From Streptomyces fuscigenes (GTDB taxonomy: Bacteria > Actinomycetota > Actinomycetes > Streptomycetales > Streptomycetaceae), in NCBI RefSeq assembly GCF_021556455.1, contig NZ_JAKGCV010000013.1:1-36464 (forward strand): DNA of 36,464 nt, in the 5' to 3' direction. Below are positions 1 through 7,186 of this stretch, one piece after another. The notes beneath the pieces are model-generated. The model did not search any database. It was not told the origin of the DNA and saw only the letters and a program-made list of their open reading frames with translations. Position 1 is the stretch's first letter. The number at the start of each line of letters is the position of its first letter. The position numbers and the translations under genes are program-made.

Positions 1-2
1 TG

Positions 3-1394
3 CCGGTGCGCGAGCTGGCCCGCGCCACCGTCGGCGCCGCCTCGCTGGCCGCCGCCGAACTGCTCGCCGCCCGCCGCGGCGAGTCCGCGGCGCCCCCGGT
101 GCGCGTCAGGGAGGGCGCCGTCGCCACCGCTTTCGTCAGTGAGCGGCACCTGCGCATCGACGGCCGCCACTCGGCGGGCTTCGCGCCGCTGTCCCGGTTC
201 TGGCCCGCGGCGGACGGCTGGGTGCGCACGCACGCGAACTACCCGCACCACCGGGCCCGGCTGCTGCGCTCCCTGGGCGTCGAGGACATCGGCGACGACG
301 GCAAGCTCGTGGCCCGCATGGCGAACCTCCTCGCCGGGCTGCCCGCCGAGGAGATCCAGGACCGGGTCTATGCGGGCGGCGGGCTGGCGGTGCGCGTCGC
401 CCCCTCCCCGGTCGCCCGGACCCTGCCGCTCGTGGAGATCGACGGTCCCGGGCACGGCGACGGCCCCGGTGGCGACGCCCCGGTCACGGGGCACGCGTCA
501 CGGGCGAACGGCTTGAACGGCGCGCACGACTCGCACGACTCGCACGACACGAACGCCTCGCACGCCTCGCGGGAACCCGGCGGACCGCGCGAGGCACGGG
601 ACCGGACGCTCCCTCCGGCCGCGCTGCCCGCGCAGGGGGTGCGCGTCCTCGACCTGACGCGGGTGATCGCCGGGCCCGTCGCCACCCGCACGCTCGCGCT
701 GCTCGGCGCCGACGTGCTGCGGATCGACTCGCCGCGCCTGCCGGAGACGCCGGAGGCGCACGCCGAGACCGGCCTCGGCAAGCGCTCCGCGCTGCTCGAC
801 CTGGCCGCCTCCGCCGATCGCGCCGCCTTCGACCGGCTCCTCGCCTCCGCCGACGTGCTCGTCACCGGCTACCGTCCCGGCGCCCTCGACCGGCTCGGGC
901 TGGCCGCCGACGACGTGCTCGCCCGCCACCCCGGCCTCGTCGTGGCGCAGCTGAGCGCGTGGGGCTTCAGTGACGTGGGGGCCTGGGCGGGCCGGCGGGG
1001 CTTCGACAGCCTGGTGCAGGCCGCCACCGGGATCGCGGCGCTCGAGGGGGACGAGGACGGCAACCCGGGAGCGCTGCCCGCGCAGGCGCTGGACCACGGC
1101 ACGGGATACCTGCTCGCCGCGGCCGTCCTGCGGTGTCTGACCGTGCGCCGGGCGACGGGCGCGGGCGCCCGCGTACGGCTGTCCCTCGCGGGCACCGCGC
1201 AGTGGCTCCTGCACGGCATCGCGCCCGATCCGCTGCCGGGTCCGGCGTACGTCGCCGACCAGTACGTCACCGAACCGCCGGCCCCGGGCACCGGCGTGCG
1301 CCACGCCCTGTCCCCGGTGCACTACGACGGCTCCCCCGCCGACTGGAACCATCTGGCCACGCCCTGGGGTTCGGACACCCCGAACTGGCTGTGA
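3..1394 (+). CDS. CaiB/BaiF family (class III) CoA-transferase, 5' end outside window
   Basis: The reading frame is open to the left edge, and the GTG at 6 has no ribosome site in view, so the true start is probably upstream. The class III CoA-transferase signature, VLDLTRVIAGP followed by LGADVLRID, lies near residues 212-240. The RGFDSLVQAATG segment near residue 335 carries the aspartate that accepts CoA in this family. About 150 residues before the signature resemble the C-terminal part of such an enzyme, so this is a two-lobed or fused form rather than a single-domain protein of about 400 residues. The lobes are joined by a low-complexity linker with repeated SHD units (about residues 160-200). 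The likely role is transfer of CoA to or from a carboxylic acid; the acid is unknown. It may or may not serve the catabolic cluster to its right. Confidence 0.85.
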   Translation, partial: PVRELARATVGAASLAAAELLAARRGESAAPPVRVREGAVATAFVSERHLRIDGRHSAGFAPLSRFWPAADGWVRTHANYPHHRARLLRSLGVEDIGDDGKLVARMANLLAGLPAEEIQDRVYAGGGLAVRVAPSPVARTLPLVEIDGPGHGDGPGGDAPVTGHASRANGLNGAHDSHDSHDTNASHASREPGGPREARDRTLPPAALPAQGVRVLDLTRVIAGPVATRTLALLGADVLRIDSPRLPETPEAHAETGLGKRSALLDLAASADRAAFDRLLASADVLVTGYRPGALDRLGLAADDVLARHPGLVVAQLSAWGFSDVGAWAGRRGFDSLVQAATGIAALEGDEDGNPGALPAQALDHGTGYLLAAAVLRCLTVRRATGAGARVRLSLAGTAQWLLHGIAPDPLPGPAYVADQYVTEPPAPGTGVRHALSPVHYDGSPADWNHLATPWGSDTPNWL

Positions 1395-1426
1395 GACGAG
1401 ACGCGGCCCCGGATACCGTCGGGGTC

Positions 1427-2032
1427 ATGGCGGGGACGAGTGGGGGAACGGGCCGACCGGCGGACGGCACCGGCACGCCCGGTGACGGCGGCAGCGATGC
1501 CGGGGCGCGCGAGGGCGCCGGTACGCACCATGGCGGCGACACCGGCAGCGACGCCGGCAGCAGAGGTGGCAGCGACCACGGCGGCGCGGCGCGCGTCCGT
1601 GGTGCCGGGGATCCCCGGCAGCGGGACTGGACCGGCCGGCCCGCCTGGTTCGTCCTCAACGAATCGGGCGCCCTCCTCGTGGAGTTGGCGGCCTTCGCGG
1701 CTCTGTGCTGGTGGGGCCTGCACGTGGGCGGTCCGTTGCCCGCCGTGGCCGTGACGCTCGCCGCGATCGTGGTGTGGGGACTGTTCGCGGCGCCGCGCGC
1801 CCGTTTCCGCGTGCCGGCCGGCGCCGTGCTGGCGGTCAAGGCCCTCGTCCTCGGCGGAGGCGCCCTCGCGCTGTGGCCCGTGGGCCACCCGGTGTGGGCG
1901 ATCGTGCTGGGCGCCGTCGTCGTCGTGAACACCGGACTCGCGCAGGTGTCGCGGCGCACGCTCCCGGCGCCGGCGGTCCCGGCGTCCGCCGACCCGGGCA
2001 CCGGCGACGGGCCCCGGGGCACCGCGGCCTGA
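1427..2032 (+). CDS. DUF2568 (YrdB-like) small membrane protein
   Basis: This 201-residue protein has a hydrophilic Gly/Asp/His-rich N-terminal stretch (about residues 1-72) followed by four hydrophobic segments at roughly 78-98, 104-120, 130-148 and 152-172. The order ELAAFAALCWWG, VVWGLFAAPRAR, then two short hydrophobic helices matches the DUF2568 family of small actinobacterial and bacillary membrane proteins. The ATG at 1427 follows the CoA-transferase stop by 32 bases. Family members usually lack the long disordered N-terminus, so part of it may be spurious if a later start is used, although no better start is obvious. Function is unknown. It converges with the XdhC-like gene. Confidence 0.7.
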   Translation: MAGTSGGTGRPADGTGTPGDGGSDAGAREGAGTHHGGDTGSDAGSRGGSDHGGAARVRGAGDPRQRDWTGRPAWFVLNESGALLVELAAFAALCWWGLHVGGPLPAVAVTLAAIVVWGLFAAPRARFRVPAGAVLAVKALVLGGGALALWPVGHPVWAIVLGAVVVVNTGLAQVSRRTLPAPAVPASADPGTGDGPRGTAA

Positions 2033-2055
2033 CGGGGCCGCGGCACGCCACGGCG

Positions 2056-3174
2056 TCACGGGACGACGGACGGCGTCCGGTGGATGTCACCCGCGGCCTG
2101 GCAGAGGCGGGCCCCCGTGCCGCCCCAGCGCAGGGCGACGATCTCCGCGGCTATGGACACCGCCGTCTCCTCCGGCGTCCGGGCCCCGAGGTCCAGGCCG
2201 ATCGGGGACGCGAGCCGTGCCAGGTCGGCCTCGTCGGCGCCCTCCGCGCGCAGCCGCGCCGTGCGGTCCTCGTGGGTGCGCCTGCTGCCCATCACGCCGA
2301 TGTAGGCGGCGGGCGTGCGCAGCGCCTCCAGCAGCAGCGGCACGTCGAACTTGGGGTCGTGCGTCAGCACGCACATCACCGTGCGCTCGTCGACCTCGGT
2401 CCCCGCCAGGTACTCGTGCGGCCAGGCCCGCACGACCTCGTCGGCGTCGGGGAAGCGCTCGCGCGTGGCGAAGGCGGGACGTGCGTCGCACACCGTCACT
2501 CGGTAGCCGAGGAAGGCGCCCATGCGTGCCGTCGCCGCCGCGTGGTCGATCGCGCCGAAGACCAGCATCCGGGCGCGCCGGTTGAAGGACTGCACGAACA
2601 CGGCCACCTCGTCCATCCTTCGCTGCCCGCGGGCGCCGTAGTGCCGCTGGTCCGTCGAGCCGCGTGCGAGCAGGCCGCGGGCGTCGCCGTCGACCGCCGC
2701 GTCCAGCCACGGGTGCCCGCCGAGCGTCCCGGACGCGTCGCCCGCGTCCACGAACCGCTGCGCGCCGAGCGTCGCCGCGCCGCCCGTCACGGTCGCCACC
2801 GCGACCGGCGCGCCCGCCGCGACGCGGCCCAGGGCGGCCGAGAGGGCATCTCGAGCCGGACCCGCCGCGTACGGCACGATCAGCACGCTCAGCACTCCGC
2901 CGCAGGTCAGCCCGACGGCGAACGCGTCGTCGTCGGAGATGCCGTACGTCCTGATGCGTGGCGCACCGCCCGCCAGCGAGTCGAGTCCCTCCTCGTACAC
3001 CGCGCTCTCCAGGCAGCCGCCGGAGATGCTGCCGAGCACGCGCCCGTCGGCGGTCACCGCCATCACGGCGCCGGGGCCGCGCGGCGCGCTGCCGCGCACG
3101 GCGACCACGGTGGCCAGCGCGAACGGCGTATCGGAGTCGATCAGTTCACGCAGCTGCGGCAGGATCTCACGCAT
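2056..3174 (-). CDS. XdhC/CoxI family molybdenum-enzyme maturation protein
   Basis: This 372-residue protein has the two-part layout of the XdhC/CoxI family. An N-terminal XdhC domain includes ALATVVAVRGSAPRGPG and GSISGGCLESAVYEE, and a C-terminal Rossmann-like domain carries LVFGAIDHAAATARM. The ending has YIGVMGSRRTHEDR and SPIGLDLGARTPEETAVSIAAEI, which are typical of the family. Members bind molybdenum cofactor, favour its sulfuration and insert it into xanthine-dehydrogenase-type enzymes. A strong AGGAGG lies 5-6 bases before the ATG. The obvious client is the Mo-hydroxylase at 6239-10196. The gene is divergent from the GntR regulator at 3230 with only 55 bases between them, so the two may share control. 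Confidence 0.92.
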   Translation of the reverse strand: MREILPQLRELIDSDTPFALATVVAVRGSAPRGPGAVMAVTADGRVLGSISGGCLESAVYEEGLDSLAGGAPRIRTYGISDDDAFAVGLTCGGVLSVLIVPYAAGPARDALSAALGRVAAGAPVAVATVTGGAATLGAQRFVDAGDASGTLGGHPWLDAAVDGDARGLLARGSTDQRHYGARGQRRMDEVAVFVQSFNRRARMLVFGAIDHAAATARMGAFLGYRVTVCDARPAFATRERFPDADEVVRAWPHEYLAGTEVDERTVMCVLTHDPKFDVPLLLEALRTPAAYIGVMGSRRTHEDRTARLRAEGADEADLARLASPIGLDLGARTPEETAVSIAAEIVALRWGGTGARLCQAAGDIHRTPSVVP

Positions 3175-3229
3175 CGGTGCCTCCTCGGGGGCGGCGGGCG
3201 CGGCCTAGGAATTCGCGGGTGACGGGGGT

Positions 3230-4150
3230 GTGGTTGTGTGGGACGCGACGGCGGAGGGCGACGGCGATGGCGGTGACGGCGTGAGGGACGAGGGCGCGGC
3301 CGGGAGCGGCCGCGGCGGTGGCACCGGCGGCGGGGGCGACGCGCCCCGGGCGGCCGGGCAGGGCGCGGACACGGACGCCGGTACGGTCTCGGGCGGCGGC
3401 GCCGGGGAGGCGGACGCCGGGTGGGTCCGGGACGTGCTCGACCGGCCGGGGCTGACGGCCGGCGAACGCGAGATCCTGCGCGTCCTCGGCCGGGAGGACG
3501 ATCCCGGCAGCGTCGGCTCGCAGATCGTCGTGTCCCTCGGCGCGTCCATCATCGAGGGCCGGATGCGACCGGGGGACGACCTCAACTCGGTCGATCTGGC
3601 GCGTCGTTTCCGCAGCAGCAGGACGCCCGTGCGGGAGGCGCTCGCCATCCTGGAACGGGAGGGCCTGGTGGAGATCGCCGCGCGCAGGCGGCCGCGTGTG
3701 CGGACGCTGGGCCTCGCCGAGGTCAGGGAGATCTACGAGCTGCGCGCCGAACTGTACGGGCTGGTCAGCCGGCGGATCGTGCTGCACTGCCCGGACCGCG
3801 GGCTGGACGAGCTGCGGGCCGCCCAGGCGGAGCTGGAGTCCGCCGCGGCCGCCGCCGACCTGGAGCGCTACTTCTGGCTGGTCGTCGGCTTCCGCAACAT
3901 GGAGGCGCGGCTGGCCGCGAACGAGACCGTGCGCGGCGTCCTCGACTCCGTCGGCATCAGGACGCTCCAGCTCCGCCACCTCAGCCTGTCCCTGCCGGGC
4001 CGGGTCGAGACGTCCGTGGGCGACCACCGGCGCCTGCTGAAGGCGTACGTGGACCGCGACGCGGACCTCGCCTCCGCCCTCACGCGGTCGATCGTGCGCC
4101 GCGGGCTCGCGGCCGTGGAGGGCTCGGGCTGGACGGGCTTCTCCGGCTGA
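3230..4150 (+). CDS. GntR/FadR (FCD) family transcriptional regulator, copy 1
   Basis: This 306-residue protein has a winged helix-turn-helix at about residues 100-165 (IIEGRMRPGDDLNSVDLA, SSRTPVREAL, LEREGLVEI) and an FCD-type helical effector domain after it (EVREIYELRAELYGLV to the end). The first 75 or so residues are Gly/Asp/Ala-rich and unlike the family, so the GTG at 3230 may be too early; an in-frame GTG at 3272 is an alternative. It is clearly paralogous to the regulator at 10349-11089, with the same SSRTPVREAL, RRRPRV and LQLRHLSLS blocks. It faces away from XdhC and converges on the amidohydrolase. FCD regulators usually respond to carboxylic acid ligands, so the pathway substrate or an intermediate is a reasonable guess. 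Confidence 0.9.
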   Translation: MVVWDATAEGDGDGGDGVRDEGAAGSGRGGGTGGGGDAPRAAGQGADTDAGTVSGGGAGEADAGWVRDVLDRPGLTAGEREILRVLGREDDPGSVGSQIVVSLGASIIEGRMRPGDDLNSVDLARRFRSSRTPVREALAILEREGLVEIAARRRPRVRTLGLAEVREIYELRAELYGLVSRRIVLHCPDRGLDELRAAQAELESAAAAADLERYFWLVVGFRNMEARLAANETVRGVLDSVGIRTLQLRHLSLSLPGRVETSVGDHRRLLKAYVDRDADLASALTRSIVRRGLAAVEGSGWTGFSG

Positions 4151-4335
4151 GCGCACCGCGCCCGCAGGCCGTCCGCCCACTGCCCCCGCGCCGCCCGATG
4201 GGCCGCTCCGCCGCTGTCTGCGGCCGCCAGCCCGCGGGGCGGCTCCGGCCGCCGGATCCCCCGGCGCACGGCCGCCGCCTGCCGCGCCTCCTTCCTCCTT
4301 CGGCGCTCCGGCCGCCGCCGGGCCCCGGGCCGCGC

Positions 4336-5400
4336 TCACGGCTGCCCGCCGCCGCGGCCGGGCCGGCGGGGGAAGAGGCCGGTGGCGCCCAGCAGCCGGG
4401 CCCGGTCGGCGTCGTCCAGCTTCAGGGCGTCGAGCGCGGCCACCGGCTGGTCGGCCCGCATGGGGAACGGGTAGTCGCTGCCGAGCACCACCCGGCCGGG
4501 CGCCGCGAAGTCCAGGAGGTGGCGCAGGGCGTCGTCGTCGTGCAGGACCGTGTCGAACCAGAGTCGGCCGGCCAGTTGCCGCGGGCTCCGCGTGCCCCGG
4601 GCGCGCACGGGCGGCGGGGCCGCCGTGAAGCCCCGCTCCAGGCGGCCGATCTGGTACGGGACGAAGCCGCCGCCGTGCACGAGCAGGACCCGCAGCCCCG
4701 GGTGGGCCTCCAGCACGCCACCCAGCAGGAGCGCCGCCGCGGCGAACGTGGTCTCCGCGGGGTTGCCGACCAGGATGTGCAGGAACAGCCGACGCATCCG
4801 CTCGGGCACGTCCAGCTCGGCGGGGTGCACGATCACCGGCACGTCGAGGTCCTCCGCGGCCCGCCAGAACGGCGCGAGCGAGGGGTCGTCCAGCCCGCCG
4901 TCCCCTACGCGGGCGCCGATCTGCACGGCCTCGTGGCCGAGTTCCGTGACGGCGCGCCGCAACTCGTCCGCGGCCAGGGCGGGTGCCTGGAGCGGGACCG
5001 CCGCGGCGATGCGGAAGCGGTCGGGGTGCGCGGCGCGCAGCGCGGCGGCGGACTCGTTCTGCACGCGGGCCAGCCACAGCCCGTCGTCGGGGGGCAGTTC
5101 GTATCCGGCGAGGTCCATCCACGGCGCGACGAGCTGCACGTCGACGCCGGCCGAGGCCATCCAGGCGAGGCGGGCGCCGACGTCGCTCAGCGGCGGGATC
5201 AGGGGCAGGCCGCTCGGCCGGCCGCCGACCTCGACGCGGGTCACCTGCCCGCCGCCCGCCTCCCGGGTCACCAGGCGCACGCCGTGTGCCGCGCCCTCGT
5301 CCCGGATGCGTTCGACGGCGAGGGCGCCGACGTGGTGGGCGTGGACATCCACAACGGTGCCGCCGGCGCCTCGTGTGCCTGCCGTGGTCCCCGCGGTCAC
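4336..5400 (-). CDS. Amidohydrolase-2 / ACMSD-like metal-dependent decarboxylase or hydrolase
   Basis: This 354-residue TIM-barrel amidohydrolase has the metal ligands in the expected places: H20 and H22 in VDVHAH, H192 in VIVHP, H242 in LVHGGG and D309 in LGSDYPF. The blocks HILVGNPAETT and HGGGFVPYQIGRLE are characteristic of the 2-amino-3-carboxymuconate-6-semialdehyde decarboxylase branch, whose members decarboxylate or hydrolyse aromatic-pathway intermediates. The frame is open far upstream, but the GTG at 5400 overlaps the stop of the upstream alpha/beta hydrolase by 4 bases (GTGA), which fixes the start. It is the last gene of the leftward catabolic cluster. The precise substrate is unknown. 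Confidence 0.9.
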   Translation of the reverse strand: MTAGTTAGTRGAGGTVVDVHAHHVGALAVERIRDEGAAHGVRLVTREAGGGQVTRVEVGGRPSGLPLIPPLSDVGARLAWMASAGVDVQLVAPWMDLAGYELPPDDGLWLARVQNESAAALRAAHPDRFRIAAAVPLQAPALAADELRRAVTELGHEAVQIGARVGDGGLDDPSLAPFWRAAEDLDVPVIVHPAELDVPERMRRLFLHILVGNPAETTFAAAALLLGGVLEAHPGLRVLLVHGGGFVPYQIGRLERGFTAAPPPVRARGTRSPRQLAGRLWFDTVLHDDDALRHLLDFAAPGRVVLGSDYPFPMRADQPVAALDALKLDDADRARLLGATGLFPRRPGRGGGQP

Positions 5401-6242
5401 GACGCGCTCCCCTCGCCGGTCAGCGACCGGCCGGTGAGCTGCTCCAGGGCCGTGACCACCACGTCCGGGTTCTCCAGGGGCGTCAGATGGCGGGTGCCCG
5501 GCACGACCGTGGCCGGTCCGTCCCCGATCCGCTCGGCGAGGTCGCGCGCCATGGCGGGCGGTGTGGCCGTGTCGTCCTCCCCGACGAGCACCCGTACCGG
5601 GTGCGGGACGCGGGTCGCGCGGGCGCGCAGGTCGGCGGCGCCGAGCATCGCGCACGTCGCCTCGTACGCGTGGATGTCGTTGGCGGTGAAGACCGCGGTC
5701 AGCCGTTCCATCAGCGCGGGCTCCGCGGCGCGGAACGCGTCGCCGAACCAGCGGGTCAGCTGGAACGGGATCAGCGCGCCGAGCCCCTCGCGGCGGGCCT
5801 TTCGGGCCCGCCCGGCCCAGTCGTCGGGGGCCGTGGGCCCGTACCAGGCGGTGGTGTCGACGAACAGCGCCCCGCGCGTGCGTTCCCGGTGGCGCGCGGC
5901 GAACTCCTGCGCCACGCAGCCGCCCATCGAGCAGCCCGCCACGACGGCGTCCGGCCAGCCGAGATGGTCCAGCAGGTCGGCCAGGTCGTCCGCGAACTGC
6001 GACGTGGTGTAGGGGCCTTCGGGACGCCCGGAGCGGCCGTGGCCCCGGCAGTCGTACGCGAGCGTCTCGGCCGCGCCCGCGAGCCGGTCCCCGACGCGTG
6101 ACCACAGCGACCGGTCGAGGGCCAGGCTGTGGACGAGGACGACGCGCGGGGCGCCTGCCGGCGCGGGGGTGTGCGTGTAGGACAGGGTGACGCCGTCGCG
6201 GGTGCGCGCCTCGCCCTCGGTCCCCGTGTCCGCGGTGGTCAT
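5397..6242 (-). CDS. Alpha/beta hydrolase, 3-oxoadipate enol-lactonase-like
   Basis: This 281-residue alpha/beta hydrolase has nucleophile S105 in the elbow AGCSMGGCVAQ, an acid within VGEDDTATPP, and H252 in GTRHLTPLENP. The N-terminal DGVTLSYTH and the YDCRGHGRSG block resemble PcaD-type enol-lactonases, which hydrolyse lactones after aromatic ring opening. The ATG at 6242 overlaps the stop of the FAD subunit by 4 bases (ATGA), and the gene's own stop overlaps the amidohydrolase start, so all three are translationally coupled. A lactone or acyl-CoA product of the Mo-hydroxylase step is a plausible substrate. The residues support hydrolase chemistry but not a named substrate. Confidence 0.9.
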   Translation of the reverse strand: MTTADTGTEGEARTRDGVTLSYTHTPAPAGAPRVVLVHSLALDRSLWSRVGDRLAGAAETLAYDCRGHGRSGRPEGPYTTSQFADDLADLLDHLGWPDAVVAGCSMGGCVAQEFAARHRERTRGALFVDTTAWYGPTAPDDWAGRARKARREGLGALIPFQLTRWFGDAFRAAEPALMERLTAVFTANDIHAYEATCAMLGAADLRARATRVPHPVRVLVGEDDTATPPAMARDLAERIGDGPATVVPGTRHLTPLENPDVVVTALEQLTGRSLTGEGSAS

Positions 6243-7186
6243 CGGTCTCCTCCTGCGTGGTGCCCGGTGCCCCGGGCGCGGTGCGCCGCCTCGGTGAGCG
6301 CGCGCCGCGAGAACTCGCCGATCATGCGGGTCTTGTAGGCGGCCGAACCCTTCACGTCGTCGTAGGGACGGGTGCCGGATGCCGCCGCCCGCGCGGCCTC
6401 CTCGACCAGGTCCGCGTCGAACCGCCCGCCCAGCAGCCCGTCGAGGGGGACCGCCACCGGGCCGCCCTCGACCGAACCGACGGCGAGCGAGAGCCGGGTG
6501 GCGCGGCCTTCGCCGTCGAGTCCGACGACGGCGGCGACATGGACGCACGCGTACTCCCACACGCCCCGTACCAGGTACTTGCGGTACGCGGAGCCCGTGG
6601 CGGCGCCCCGCGGGCGGGTCGGCAGGGTGACGGCGACGAGCAGTTCGCCGGGGCGCAGCCCGCCGTCGGCCGCGGGCCGCAGCGCCTCGGGCACGCTCAG
6701 CGTCCGGCTGCCGCCCCGGGCCGCGCGCACCGTGAGGTCCGCGCCGAGCGCGGTGAGCGCGACGGGCGGGTCGTGGGCGTCGTCATGGGCGGCGATGTTC
6801 CCGCCGAGGGTCACGAGGCGGCGTATGCGCCCGGTCGCGACGGAGCCGCACGCCTCGGTGAACACGGGCCAGACCCGCGCGATCGCCGCGGCCTTGGCAC
6901 AGTCGTCGAGCGGGGTGGCGGCGCCGACGGTGATCCGCCCGTCGGGGCCGGTGCGGACGCCCGCCAGTGCGGGCAGGCCGGCCACCGGGACCAGCGTGCT
7001 GGGGCGGTCCGGGGCGCGGTGATGGCGTGCCAGGGTGTGGCCGACGCCGCCGCCGAGCACCGCGGCGCCGTCCTGTGCGAGGAGCGCGAGCGCCTCGTCC
7101 AGGGAGCGCGGGACGGCGAGGGCGACGGGCGGGCGGGGTGCGGGGGCGCCGCCGCCGCTGCCTGCTTCCGCTGCGAGGGTCGTCAT
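6239..7186 (-). CDS. FAD-binding (medium) subunit of xanthine dehydrogenase-family Mo-hydroxylase
   Basis: This 315-residue protein carries the two FAD-contact loops of the CoxM/HcrB/XdhB family: AVLGGGVGHTLARHH near residue 42 and VTLGGNIAAHD near residue 130. The C-terminal third matches the CO dehydrogenase flavoprotein C-terminal domain (SLAVGSVEGGPV). It passes electrons from the iron-sulfur subunit to an external acceptor. Its start overlaps the stop of the large subunit by 4 bases, and its stop overlaps the next hydrolase. The gene order small-large-medium is compatible with a heterotrimeric enzyme assembled from one transcript. Confidence 0.93.
   Translation of the reverse strand: MTTLAAEAGSGGGAPAPRPPVALAVPRSLDEALALLAQDGAAVLGGGVGHTLARHHRAPDRPSTLVPVAGLPALAGVRTGPDGRITVGAATPLDDCAKAAAIARVWPVFTEACGSVATGRIRRLVTLGGNIAAHDDAHDPPVALTALGADLTVRAARGGSRTLSVPEALRPAADGGLRPGELLVAVTLPTRPRGAATGSAYRKYLVRGVWEYACVHVAAVVGLDGEGRATRLSLAVGSVEGGPVAVPLDGLLGGRFDADLVEEAARAAASGTRPYDDVKGSAAYKTRMIGEFSRRALTEAAHRARGTGHHAGGDR

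Noticed and set aside
5401-6105. Upstream extension of the amidohydrolase frame to 589 residues
   Set aside because: The extra N-terminus is the shadow of the alpha/beta hydrolase on the same strand; the coupled GTG at 5400 fits the family start.
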